This document shows, piece by piece, positions 26,039-34,306 of a DNA stretch of 64,000 bases. Numbering within the stretch: position 1 is the stretch's first letter; each line of letters begins with the position of its first letter. The notes under the pieces are model-generated. The model worked only from the letters and a program-made list of their open reading frames with translations. It was not told the DNA's origin and did not search any database. Source of the stretch: JBMOKU01 sp049324315. GTDB taxonomy: Bacteria > Bacillota > Clostridia > Peptostreptococcales > Thermotaleaceae. The stretch covers positions 143,384 to 207,383 of the forward strand of contig JBMOKU010000055.1 of the NCBI GenBank assembly GCA_049324315.1, read 5' to 3'. The position numbers were made by a program, and so were the translations under genes.

Positions 26039-26440
26039 TTAGGATAGAATTCGCAGTAAAAGAAAATGAATTTTTTCAAAAAGGAGCCCGGCCACAAACC
26101 AAGCAGGAGCATAATCTAGGCGGATGAGCCCATCTACTGCATACCGTACATTTCCGTAATCCCATGGACATATTCCTATTTTCTTCCTGATAGCCCAACC
26201 TGTAGCATATTCGATGAAATATATTAAAACGACCCAAACACCTCCTCTTAGCAGCACAGGCAAGTCCATAATCAGGTAATGAATCGGTTCTAAGAATATG
26301 GCTGCTCCATAAATCGGAAGCATCCATAGATACGTATAACCCATTAATTTTTTGCTGCCTGAAAGAGCAGCACCAAGTCCCGTCCATAGAATTTCGATAC
26401 ACCAGCCAATCAATCCATAAATGAAAAATCGAATAATCAT
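26039..26440 (-). CDS. Small polytopic membrane protein, CmpB-like putative permease family
   Basis: A 133-residue protein with four predicted membrane helices (about 3-20, 38-55, 62-83, 110-130). Motifs GLIGWCIEILWTGL near the N-terminus and CPWDYGNVRYAVDGLIRLDYAPAW near the C-terminus are typical of the family annotated as putative ABC transporter permease (ABC_trans_CmpB), although no ATPase partner exists here and transport has not been shown to my knowledge. No operon partner is evident. The label permease should be treated as a name only. Confidence 0.75.
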   Translation of the reverse strand: MIIRFFIYGLIGWCIEILWTGLGAALSGSKKLMGYTYLWMLPIYGAAIFLEPIHYLIMDLPVLLRGGVWVVLIYFIEYATGWAIRKKIGICPWDYGNVRYAVDGLIRLDYAPAWFVAGLLFEKIHFLLLRILS

Positions 26441-26485
26441 ACCCTTAGTTTTCGTTTTTTCTTTTTGAACAATACCATTTTTTTG

Positions 26486-26511
26486 ATAAAAAAAATCACC
26501 TTCTCAGGTGA
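26486..26511 (-). terminator. Terminator of the YitT-family gene
   Basis: On the minus strand TCACCT pairs with AGGTGA around GAGA and is followed by eight T residues, 13 bases after the stop codon. Confidence 0.8.
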
Positions 26512-26523
26512 CTAAACATTTCT

Positions 26524-27411
26524 CTAGGCGCTTTCTTCCTCTACAAGACTTTCAAAGCCGACACCTTTACCCCATACGGATATAACAGGAATGACATCAA
26601 CAAAGGCGTTTGGATCAACTTGGGCAATAAACATTTTTATCAACATGATCTCACGGGGAGAGCATATGGATATAATCTTATTCTTACTGAGGTTTGTATA
26701 GCCCCCTTTGATTTCATAGGTACTGATTCCTCTTTTAATGGTATGGAGAATATATGCCTCGATCTCTTCATTCTTATCACTAATAATTTCGATTTTAACA
26801 TTTTTCGAACCAAATCCGAATAACACCAAGTCAATAGATTTCACGAAAATAATTTGCGTTAGAATTGCATATAATGCCACACTTTTGTCATAAATAAAGT
26901 AAGAAGTAATAATAATCACCACATCAATACCTAACAAAAGCTGACTGATACTAATGAAGGGAAATATTTTATGATGTAGAATTTTTGCAATCGTGTCTGT
27001 ACCCCCCATAGAGTAACCTCTTTTTAGTATAAGACCGCAGCCAGCTCCACCAATAATCCCGTAATATATCGATGCCAATATCGTATCATTCTCAATAAAA
27101 TCAAAGCGCACCATTTCAAAAGCAATGAGTATGATTGGAAAAGTGACAGATAACAAAATGATTTTGCCGGCTTCTCTTTTTCCTAAAGTAATCCATGCGC
27201 CAAGCAATACCAGCAAAGATAATGCATAGTAAATATACGTATATTTCATACCCGTTAGTTTATCCAAAATAATAGAGATACCTGTGATTCCACCTGTCAT
27301 CAATCCATTTGGCTTTAAGATAGATGTTATGGCAAAAGCCAATAAAACGCACCCCAAAATAATATACAGGTAATCCAACAACAGTTTTTGAACATTGATC
27401 TTTTTTTGCAT
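26524..27411 (-). CDS. YitT-family membrane protein
   Basis: The 295-residue protein has five or six helices in the first 195 residues, with the GGITGISIIL and GYSMGGTDTIAKIL repeats of the YitT (DUF161) family. The C-terminal 85 residues form the soluble DUF2179 domain, ending with VDVIPVISVWGKGVGFES. The ATG at 27411 sits six bases after AGGAGG; five earlier codons beginning with TTG overlap that site. The biochemical role of YitT proteins is not established. The gene is monocistronic, with its own terminator. Confidence 0.87.
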   Translation of the reverse strand: MQKKINVQKLLLDYLYIILGCVLLAFAITSILKPNGLMTGGITGISIILDKLTGMKYTYIYYALSLLVLLGAWITLGKREAGKIILLSVTFPIILIAFEMVRFDFIENDTILASIYYGIIGGAGCGLILKRGYSMGGTDTIAKILHHKIFPFISISQLLLGIDVVIIITSYFIYDKSVALYAILTQIIFVKSIDLVLFGFGSKNVKIEIISDKNEEIEAYILHTIKRGISTYEIKGGYTNLSKNKIISICSPREIMLIKMFIAQVDPNAFVDVIPVISVWGKGVGFESLVEEESA

Positions 27412-27563
27412 GATTAACCTCCTCAATATAATCCCTACAGATTATATTATACTAGCAAGGTAATGAACAGTACATATGATGTAAATTTTTTATTACGGTT
27501 TTGTAATTTTTTTGGGTTAAATATGCAAAGAATATTGCTGTTTCATTTGTTACAATGCTTATA

Positions 27564-27652
27564 TCCGTTAAAATTTCGGTGTTCTTTACGTGTCAAACAT
27601 GCAATTCCGTTAAATATTAAAGATGAAGCTACATTATCCGTTAATTTAACGG
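27564..27652 (+). promoter_or_regulatory. Three helically phased TCCGTTAA sites upstream of glutamine synthetase
   Basis: TCCGTTAA occurs at 27564, 27606 and 27637, spaced 42 and 31 bases, which is close to four and three DNA turns. The third lies in the perfect 15-bp palindrome CCGTTAATTTAACGG at 27638-27652. Arrays like this are usual for cooperative regulators. Which protein binds is unknown; control of the glutamine synthetase gene or of the divergent yitT-like gene is inferred from position. Confidence 0.45.
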
Positions 27653-27852
27653 GTTTCTATGATATTATAGCGTATTCTCCTCGAAAACGTATATTTCTTC
27701 AGTGAAATATCTGATCGTTCGCATAATTACATTGTATGTTTATGCATTATTTATTAATATTTATTAGTTTTTCAGATTTTTTGTAATTTTTAAACAATTT
27801 AAAAAAATTAATTTTTATAAGGCTTGAAAACGTTTTTTTATTTTTTTTATTC

Positions 27853-27880
27853 TTTACAAAATATATTTCTGTGCTATAAT
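27853..27880 (+). promoter_or_regulatory. Promoter of the glutamine synthetase gene
   Basis: TTTACA (27853-27858) and a perfect TATAAT (27875-27880) are spaced 16 bases, preceded by long T and A tracts. The start codon lies 40 bases downstream. Confidence 0.65.
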
Positions 27881-27919
27881 TATTCATTATACAAAAAATT
27901 TAAACAATGAGGTGATCCC

Positions 27920-29857
27920 ATGGCAAAAGAATTATTACGTTCAGAAATCGAGAGTATGGTATACAATATACCAGTTGCCCAGCATAGTCTTGAAGCAATT
28001 TCTTCCATCTTAAAAGCACATCCTGAAATTAAGTTCGTGTCCTTAGTTGGGGTAGATTTAGGTGGTAACGACACCGATGAAAAAGTACCTGTAGAGCTGT
28101 TTTTAAAAGATATCGATCAGTTTTTAGCCCATGGTGTTCAGACAGACGGTTCCAGCGTTGTTCTTCCTGTTATAGCAACTTTAAATAATGCAAGAGTAGA
28201 CATTATCCCTGATAAAAATGTAAACTGGTTCGTTGATTACAACTATGAGCATATAGACGAAGAAACAGGTCTTCCGATCGGTACATTAAGAATTCCATCA
28301 TTCTTAGTGCACAATGACACTAAATACGTAGATTCCCGTTCCATTCTAACAAAGGCGGTTAAGAATTTCCAAGAAGATGTTACAGCTGCCATTAAAAGCA
28401 ATCCTTATGTGTTAGAGAGTATCGGCATTTCAACTGCTGATGATATTGATGAAATCGTATTGACTTCTGCCACAGAATTAGAATTCTGGGTAAAAACACC
28501 GGATTATCAAGCAGATGTAGAGCAGCTTTCTACCTCCCAGGTATTACAAGAGCAATACTGGAAGAGAACCATCGGGCCTGTACGATCTGCCTTGGAAAAA
28601 TCTCTGATGGTAATGGATCAATATGGTCTTGGTGTTGAAATGGGTCATAAGGAAGTCGGCGGTGTAAAGGCAAAGCTTTCTGGCAGCGGTAATTTTGACC
28701 ACGTCATGGAGCAGCTTGAAATCGACTGGAAATACAGCACTGCTTTGCAAGCAGCTGATAATGAACTTCTTGCTAGAGACATTATCAAAGATACCTTTAT
28801 GAGTTACGGATTGGATGTTACTTTCATGGCAAAACCAATCGAAGGTGTAGCAGGTAACGGCGAGCATACTCATATAGGTGTAGCTGCCAAATTGAAAAAT
28901 GGAAAGATCGTAAACATATTCTCACCAGTAGACATGAAAAAAGATTTCATGAGCCCTATCGGTTGGGGTGCATTGATGGGATTATTAAAGAACTACGAAG
29001 TTGTAAATCCTTTTGTTTCTGCTTCAAATGATTCTTTAAACCGTTTAAAGCCTGGTTTTGAAGCACCGGTATGTATCGTTTCATCTGTAGGCCATACTGT
29101 TGAAACACCATCAAGAAACAGAACTGTTTTAGCTGGATTGGTACGCGATATGTCAAATCCGCTAGCTACTCGATTTGAATTGAGAGCACCCAACCCTACA
29201 AGTAATACGTATTTGGTTCTTGCTGCTGCTTATCAAGCTATGCTTGATGGCATTAAAGCAGTATTAAAAGCAGGAAAGAGTGCTCAAGAATTAGAAAAGG
29301 AATTCTCCAAAAAATCTGGCGTAGAAAGCTTTTATTTGGAAACTGACAGAGCGTATAGAAGCGAAGATGATGTATTCGAGCACTATACGGAAGAAGAAAG
29401 AAATTCTCTCTTTGGTAAGCCGCCAGCAACCGTATGGGAAAATATTAAAAATTTAGATACGTATGTTGAAAAGAAATCCGTTCTGCTCCAAGGTTCTGTC
29501 TTTGCTGAGGAAATTATCTGCTCCTACAAGACAGCCATTCTTAACCATTGGGTTACCGAATTGAATAATAGAATCATACCTGATAACGTGGATTTCGTAA
29601 GAAGCTGCAAGAGACTTCATAATCATGAAAATGTAACGGATTTGGATGTTGTCACTTGGGAAAAAATCAATCAATTACGCTGCTATCTCATGAAGGACAG
29701 TCTTGATCAAAAATCATTATTTACAAGAATTCGAACTGCCCTTGCTGAAGAAGATTATGATATAGCCTCTAACCTACAAATCGAAATGAGTAAAAAAATG
29801 AGTGAATTAAAGAATCTTTATATTGTTTACCGAAGAAACTTATTTGAAGTTGTTTAG
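27920..29857 (+). CDS. Glutamine synthetase family protein with long C-terminal extension
   Basis: The 645-residue protein carries the GS catalytic core: ATELEFW (metal Glu), GVEMGHKEVGG, KPIEGVAGNGEHTHIG with the catalytic loop His and LKPGFEAPV. It condenses glutamate and ammonia with ATP in the cytosol. The core resembles GS-I, but the protein is about 200 residues longer than standard GlnA (near 445) and lacks typical GS-III landmarks; from residue 445 onward is a helical extension with no motif I know. The start has GAGGTG upstream. It is monocistronic, with its own promoter and a strong bidirectional terminator. The phased sites upstream suggest nitrogen control. Enzyme activity is likely but the extended group is less studied, so a related ligase role is possible. 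Confidence 0.87.
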   Translation: MAKELLRSEIESMVYNIPVAQHSLEAISSILKAHPEIKFVSLVGVDLGGNDTDEKVPVELFLKDIDQFLAHGVQTDGSSVVLPVIATLNNARVDIIPDKNVNWFVDYNYEHIDEETGLPIGTLRIPSFLVHNDTKYVDSRSILTKAVKNFQEDVTAAIKSNPYVLESIGISTADDIDEIVLTSATELEFWVKTPDYQADVEQLSTSQVLQEQYWKRTIGPVRSALEKSLMVMDQYGLGVEMGHKEVGGVKAKLSGSGNFDHVMEQLEIDWKYSTALQAADNELLARDIIKDTFMSYGLDVTFMAKPIEGVAGNGEHTHIGVAAKLKNGKIVNIFSPVDMKKDFMSPIGWGALMGLLKNYEVVNPFVSASNDSLNRLKPGFEAPVCIVSSVGHTVETPSRNRTVLAGLVRDMSNPLATRFELRAPNPTSNTYLVLAAAYQAMLDGIKAVLKAGKSAQELEKEFSKKSGVESFYLETDRAYRSEDDVFEHYTEEERNSLFGKPPATVWENIKNLDTYVEKKSVLLQGSVFAEEIICSYKTAILNHWVTELNNRIIPDNVDFVRSCKRLHNHENVTDLDVVTWEKINQLRCYLMKDSLDQKSLFTRIRTALAEEDYDIASNLQIEMSKKMSELKNLYIVYRRNLFEVV

Positions 29858-29872
29858 TTCCCTTTCGTTTTA

Positions 29873-29912
29873 AAAAAGAAGATCTTAGGAGTATTCCTAA
29901 GATCTTCTTTTT
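29873..29912. terminator. Strong bidirectional terminator
   Basis: A perfect 18-bp stem, running from AAAAAAGAAG to the complementary CTTCTTTTTT, encloses a GTAT loop. It serves glutamine synthetase on the plus strand and the hypothetical gene at 29914 on the minus strand. Confidence 0.92.
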
Positions 29913-29913
29913 T

Positions 29914-30402
29914 CTAATGCAGCGTAAGATATTGTCTTTTTTCTTTATCGAAAAATGCCTTTACTTCCGCTTCATAGCCTAGATAATATGCAATCGTCAA
30001 TAAGCATCGCTCCAGATATGCTTTGCTCATATCTCCATCTTTTGAACCACTTTTAATATCCCAGATTATATCAATATCTCTGCCTTCAACGATATCTTCC
30101 AGCTCTATCGTTTCCAATACCGGTCTTGAATATTCATCAAAAAGATTTTCCAGTGTCTTGTTATCTAAAGCAGCTCTCAGAATCGTATTTCTTTCTCTTT
30201 CAGAAGAATGGGCTAATACATCAATGACAAAGTTCAGATCAAAATCAACCAGTTCATATAGATTGTTAAAAACCATTGCAGGTATTCTGGGATCTTCTTC
30301 ACTCATTTCAATCAGATTTTCCTTAAGTACTCTATTATTCTCAAAGCAGGCCTCCATTATCTTATGATTCATTTCATCATCGTTGTATCTCTTGAGTTCC
30401 AT
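29914..30402 (-). CDS. Hypothetical acidic protein
   Basis: A 162-residue soluble protein that I do not recognise. It is acidic and mostly helical, with segments IMEACFENNRVLKENLIEM and FVIDVLAHSSERERNTIL. No catalytic or metal motif is visible. The ATG has AAAGGAGG upstream, so it is well translated, and its last codons touch the terminator shared with glutamine synthetase. Its function is open. Confidence 0.65.
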   Translation of the reverse strand: MELKRYNDDEMNHKIMEACFENNRVLKENLIEMSEEDPRIPAMVFNNLYELVDFDLNFVIDVLAHSSERERNTILRAALDNKTLENLFDEYSRPVLETIELEDIVEGRDIDIIWDIKSGSKDGDMSKAYLERCLLTIAYYLGYEAEVKAFFDKEKRQYLTLH

Positions 30403-30508
30403 GGTTTTAAACCTCCTTTATCCTTCGTAGTCTTATTTTCTGAAGGAACCTTAAAAGTTATACCTGAAATTCTTCGTGAAAGAACTATGGCTTGCTAAAG
30501 CTTTATCT

Positions 30509-31390
30509 TTAATATTTATCATCATCCTCTTTTAAAGATGTTCGATTCATCCTTTTTTGCATTTTTAACAGAAGCAAGCCCATCTCTTCTATCCCTGCAT
30601 TCATTTGTTCGATGGCTGCCATAATCTCAGCCTGATGATTAATCCTGTCTTTTTCATCGTCCGTTTGCACGATCTCGGAGATATATTCTACACCTTTCTT
30701 TATTTCACCAATACTTGATGATAACTGCTCTCTGCTGTGGTCAATTTCTGATGTTATATGAAGCGTATGACTCAGGACTTTCACCAACTGCTGCATCAGC
30801 AATGTAATCGTATTTTCTATCAATTCCCGATTTTCTTTCGGCAGCATATTCAAGTTAATCTCATTCAATCGATTGATTAACTGCACGATTTCTCTTATCT
30901 CTTCACTTTCTGCTTTTTCGATCTGGGCTGACAAAGCTGTGAGGCCCATCCTATCACAGAGTGACTGCTCTTCCTCGCTATCTTGTGTGCAAGGATTTTC
31001 ATCTTTTCCGCGTTTTTTTCCTTTTTTGTTGAAGAAGGTTAAATCAAGAACAATCTGTTTAACATTTTCTATGATATTACTCAAACTGGCTGCTACAACA
31101 GCTAGTGTAAGAAAAAGCCCTTTGATTCCATTTGAGAGAACATCTTCGTTCACTGCTTCTCTTTGATCTTCAAATGTAGAAACCACGTCTTGGATTTGTT
31201 CATTACAATTTTGCAGGTCTCCCTGATGATTATTAAGTATCTCACTTATTTTCTCATAGGTTTCCATTTCAAGACTGTATATAGTACTTGTCCTATAGCT
31301 CAGCAGCCAAATCATGATGCTCATAAATACGACAAGTCCTATCAAACCTATAATAACTATTTTTTTTGCGTCTTCGCAGGATTTCTTCAT
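30509..31390 (-). CDS. Hypothetical membrane protein with long coiled-coil regions
   Basis: The 293-residue product has a membrane helix at about 10-28, a periplasmic-side helical loop of about 60 residues, a second helix near 84-103 and a cytoplasmic part of about 185 residues rich in heptad-like repeats (REIVQLINRLNEIN, AAIEQMNAGIEEMG). The shape (two helices around a loop, then coiled coil) recalls methyl-accepting or histidine-kinase dimers, but no signalling-domain core motif, HAMP or kinase residues are seen. The ATG at 31390 lies 11 bases after GGGGAGG; four earlier codons from GTG are also open. I assign no function. Confidence 0.6.
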   Translation of the reverse strand: MKKSCEDAKKIVIIGLIGLVVFMSIMIWLLSYRTSTIYSLEMETYEKISEILNNHQGDLQNCNEQIQDVVSTFEDQREAVNEDVLSNGIKGLFLTLAVVAASLSNIIENVKQIVLDLTFFNKKGKKRGKDENPCTQDSEEEQSLCDRMGLTALSAQIEKAESEEIREIVQLINRLNEINLNMLPKENRELIENTITLLMQQLVKVLSHTLHITSEIDHSREQLSSSIGEIKKGVEYISEIVQTDDEKDRINHQAEIMAAIEQMNAGIEEMGLLLLKMQKRMNRTSLKEDDDKY

Positions 31391-31464
31391 TTCATGGCAC
31401 ACCTCCCCTTTGTGATGATTTCTCTCTTTTCACTTCATCATATTGGGACATTGAAAAAAGGTGA

Positions 31465-31501
31465 CAAAAAAAACACACCTCCATGTTTAATCATGGAGGT
31501 G
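31465..31501 (-). terminator. Terminator of the binding-protein gene
   Basis: On the minus strand CACCTCCATG and its complement pair around a 6-base loop and lead through TGT into eight T residues. Confidence 0.9.
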
Positions 31502-31516
31502 CATTTGAATTCATTA

Positions 31517-32698
31517 TTATTTTACTGGTTCAACTGTATCAAGGTATGTAAACTTACCGTCCTTAACAGCTTTAATAACTGCACTCTTAACGGCATCACC
31601 GTTTTCATCTAAGGTGATGATACCTGCTGCGCCCATGTAATCTGTTGTTTTTGCCAATGCATCACGGATAGCCTTTGGATCTGCTGATCCAGCTTGCTCG
31701 ATGGCATTTAAGATCACGAGGTATGCATCAAAGCCTAATGCTGTAACAGAAGCTGGCTCCTTGTTGTATTTTTCTCTGTATTTTTCTAAGAATTCCTTAG
31801 ATTTTTCGGTAATCGGTACTTCAGAAGTAAAGAATGTTGAGAATACTGCGCCTTCAACAGCTTCTTTACCGATATCAATAAATTCAGGAGTTTCCCATGT
31901 ATCTCCACCAAGGATAGGTACAGTAATACCTAATTCTTTGGCCTGCTTAATTAATAACGCTGATTCTGTGAAGTTTCCTGGTGCGAAAATAACATCAGGA
32001 TTTAAACTCTTGATATTGGTTAATTGTGCTGTAAAATCCTGGTCACCAGTATTATAGCTGGCTACTCCTACAATAGCGTTTTCATCGCCAGTCATTTTCT
32101 TGAAAGCATCTGTAAAGAACTTCGCTAAGCCAACGGAGTAGTCAGAGGATACTTCCTGAATAATGGCTGCTTTCTTAGCACCCAGCTTGTTGATCGCATA
32201 GTTTGCCATAACAGTTCCTTGGAACGGATCGATAAAGCAAACTCTGAAATAATAGTCATTATTTAATGTAACCAATGGGTTTGTAGCAGATGCAGCTACT
32301 ACAGGTATTTGAGAATTTTTCGCTGCATCTCCGGCAGCCATGGACAATGAACTTCCCCAGCTTCCGATAATCGCTGCTACTTTATCCTTCTCGATCAAAC
32401 GAGTAGCCGCACTGGCAGCCTCTACTTTATCGGATTTGTTATCTACAATGACAAGTTCAACTTTCTTACCCAATACTTCAGGATATAATTCGTTTGCTAA
32501 CTGTACACCTTCAAGCTCAATTGCTCCGCCAGCGGCATTTGCGCCTGTAAGTGGTTCAAATACACCGACCTTGATAACATCAGCTTCAGCTGCTGGCTCT
32601 CCAGCTGCCGGAGCTTGCTCTGCAGGCTTTGAACAACCTGTCAACGCTAAAGCTAAAACCATGACAAAAATCAGAGTGAATGTTACTAATTTTTTCAC
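31517..32698 (-). CDS. Branched-chain amino acid ABC transporter substrate-binding lipoprotein (LivK-like), orphan
   Basis: A 393-residue lipoprotein. The signal peptide is followed by the lipobox LTGC, so Cys21 is lipidated and the protein sits on the outer face of the membrane. A Pro/Ala/Glu-rich linker leads to a type I periplasmic-binding fold that starts IKVGVFEPLTGANAAGG, the hallmark of the LivJ/LivK/AmiC family. Residues that hold the amino-acid backbone appear in the ASATNP segment. No livHMGF genes are near; upstream is a divergent mscS and downstream a terminator, so it must share a permease encoded elsewhere or act as a sensor. Ligand could be Leu/Ile/Val or another small amide. 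Confidence 0.9.
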   Translation of the reverse strand: MKKLVTFTLIFVMVLALALTGCSKPAEQAPAAGEPAAEADVIKVGVFEPLTGANAAGGAIELEGVQLANELYPEVLGKKVELVIVDNKSDKVEAASAATRLIEKDKVAAIIGSWGSSLSMAAGDAAKNSQIPVVAASATNPLVTLNNDYYFRVCFIDPFQGTVMANYAINKLGAKKAAIIQEVSSDYSVGLAKFFTDAFKKMTGDENAIVGVASYNTGDQDFTAQLTNIKSLNPDVIFAPGNFTESALLIKQAKELGITVPILGGDTWETPEFIDIGKEAVEGAVFSTFFTSEVPITEKSKEFLEKYREKYNKEPASVTALGFDAYLVILNAIEQAGSADPKAIRDALAKTTDYMGAAGIITLDENGDAVKSAVIKAVKDGKFTYLDTVEPVK

Positions 32699-33048
32699 AC
32701 AAAAGCCCCCCTCAAATCATCTTATTGGATTCATGAATACGTTACGCCTTCCCTCCTCCTACTGTAAAATTTTTAATAATTTGTTACTTTTTTTTAACAT
32801 TTGTCCTTCTAAGTATTGTAGCATATGTCTAAATATTGTGGCAATATGTGCAACTCCATCTATAGATTATTTTATATATAAAACTTTTTATATTTTTGTT
32901 TTCCAACGGTTTACACTTGTATTTATTTCTTGGACAAGTTCATTAAAAATAAGCCTTTGTTAAAAAGTTTTTTTGTCTCATCTCGAAGAATAGTTCAATT
33001 TCCTTATGTAAACAATAAAATGATACCGTTGAAGCAAGGAGTTATGTA
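32699..33048. other. Divergent promoter region, no gene
   Basis: This 350-bp gap between the binding-protein gene and mscS is AT-rich with long T tracts. It must hold two divergent promoters, but I cannot pick confident -35/-10 pairs. No structured RNA or repeat is evident. Confidence 0.4.
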
Positions 33049-33894
33049 ATGATGGAGTTCATTCAGAGATTTCGATTCGCCGATAATATAAAGCCTTTTC
33101 TTTCTTCATTGGTCATATTAGCATTGGCCTTCTGCCTTATCCGTTTGGTTATGTTCTTGACAGATAAAATCATTGAAGTCACACGATTTAATGAGCAGAA
33201 AGAGAAAACTGTAAAAAGTGTGGTTGACTCCCTTTTTGCCTATTTTATTTTGATTTTTGCAGTTTTAAATATTTTAAGTGAATTTGGACTTATCAAGAAA
33301 ACCACCATTATTACCGGTGCCGGCATTATCACCTTAATCGCTGGGCTAGGTTCACAGAACTTGATTAAGGATGTTATTAACGGTTTCTTTATTCTTTTTG
33401 AGCGGCAAATGCGTGTCGGAGACTTTGTCAGCATCAATGAGCAGTATTACGGAGTAGTTGAAGAAATCGGGCTCCGTACAACGGCTATTCGGGAGTGGTC
33501 CATGAAGAAAATCTACATACCTAACGGGGAAATTAAGACATTAAAAAACTACTTCAAAGAAATGGCTCGGGTTATTTTAGAGATTATCGTTCCCTTCGAA
33601 GAGAATCATACCCTTGTGGAACAGACATTAAAAGAGGCTTGTGATTATGTCAATAAGACCTATGAAGAGAAATTATATAAAATTGGCAGTACATATTTTG
33701 CAGAATTTAGCCTCTATGGTATTATGTCCATCGACGGAAAAGATGGAGGTGCTAAATATATTATTACCGGCGTGGTAAATCCTAATGATCAATGGTTTAT
33801 GAGGAATCGTACGTACGAATATATCCTGAAAGCATTTCAAGAAAAAAATATTCGTATTGCCTATCCCAGATTATACTTTTCCCAGAAACAATAA
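33049..33894 (+). CDS. Small-conductance mechanosensitive channel, MscS family
   Basis: The 281-residue protein has three membrane helices (about 15-40, 60-80, 90-115). The pore helix TM3 is seen as TGAGIITLIAGLGSQNLIKDVING, followed by the beta domain with the MscS signature RQMRVGDFVSINEQYGVVEEIGLRTTAIREW in interrupted form, and a C-terminal alpha/beta domain. Channels of this family open when membrane tension rises and release solutes during hypoosmotic shock. AAGGAG precedes the ATG at 33049. It is monocistronic with a hairpin terminator. Confidence 0.92.
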   Translation: MMEFIQRFRFADNIKPFLSSLVILALAFCLIRLVMFLTDKIIEVTRFNEQKEKTVKSVVDSLFAYFILIFAVLNILSEFGLIKKTTIITGAGIITLIAGLGSQNLIKDVINGFFILFERQMRVGDFVSINEQYYGVVEEIGLRTTAIREWSMKKIYIPNGEIKTLKNYFKEMARVILEIIVPFEENHTLVEQTLKEACDYVNKTYEEKLYKIGSTYFAEFSLYGIMSIDGKDGGAKYIITGVVNPNDQWFMRNRTYEYILKAFQEKNIRIAYPRLYFSQKQ

Positions 33895-33895
33895 A

Positions 33896-33927
33896 GGACT
33901 CCCAACAGTATATAGGGAGCCATTTTG
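33896..33927 (+). terminator. Hairpin after mscS
   Basis: GGACTCCC pairs with GGGAGCC around an 11-base loop with one mismatch, followed by ATTTTG. It begins two bases after the mscS stop codon. Confidence 0.5.
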
Positions 33928-33947
33928 AAACAAAAATAGTATTTAGT

Positions 33948-33978
33948 CCTGCGGGACGGCACGGAGACCGTCCCCTAC
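33948..33978 (-). repeat. GTAGGGG-type hairpin repeat (copy B)
   Basis: Read on the minus strand this 31-bp GC-rich hairpin begins GTAGGGGACGG and ends GTCCCGCAGG. Its ends match those of copy A at 12702-12730, while the interior differs but keeps the pairing. Confidence 0.55.
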
Positions 33979-34024
33979 AAAAGAAACTACATTCTGTTCT
34001 AGGAGCATAGACCTTTTATACAGT

Positions 34025-34285
34025 CTATTCCCTCTCACTGCCAATCCGAATGACTTCATCCATTTTAGACATGATGTAATCATAGGCACCTTTGCTGTGG
34101 GGTATGGTACAGGCGCTGCAGTCTTTTACATCATGGGTGTACGTAAAATTCCCTCCGCATTTATCCTTCAACATGTATAACGGACAGTAGCAGAAAAGGC
34201 AGTTATAATGCTCTGTGTCATTTACTTTATGACACGGAAAGTATTCACATTTATTATTCTGTACAAATTTAAAGTTCTCTCTCAT
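34025..34285 (-). CDS. Cysteine-rich small-domain protein of cobalt operons
   Basis: An 86-residue protein with nine cysteines. The pattern CEYFPCHK, NCLFCYCPLY and KDCSACTIPH matches the cysteine-rich small domain often placed at the end of cobalt transport or cobinamide operons. It could bind zinc, cobalt or an Fe-S cluster; no biochemical role is established to my knowledge. It follows cbiO by 21 bases and is the last gene of the riboswitch-controlled operon. The start is an ATG with GGGAGGAA upstream. Confidence 0.8.
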   Translation of the reverse strand: MRENFKFVQNNKCEYFPCHKVNDTEHYNCLFCYCPLYMLKDKCGGNFTYTHDVKDCSACTIPHSKGAYDYIMSKMDEVIRIGSERE

Positions 34286-34306
34286 TTCTGCATTCCTCCC
34301 TATATA

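Larger units (their letters stand above)
27412..27919. other. Long AT-rich control region between yitT-like and glutamine synthetase genes
   Basis: This 508-bp divergent gap contains the phased TCCGTTAA sites (27564-27652) and the glutamine synthetase promoter (27853-27880). The 80-codon open frame at 27463-27705 lacks a ribosome site and conserved features and is not accepted. Between 27700 and 27850 the DNA is almost pure A/T with tracts that suggest an UP element or curvature. Confidence 0.5.

Noticed and set aside
27463..27705. 80-codon frame upstream of glutamine synthetase
   Set aside because: No ribosome site, AT-driven composition, and it crosses the phased TCCGTTAA sites.
32699..33048. 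Riboswitch or sRNA in the gap between the binding-protein gene and mscS
   Set aside because: No conserved motif, hairpin with T tail or GC-rich structure could be found.
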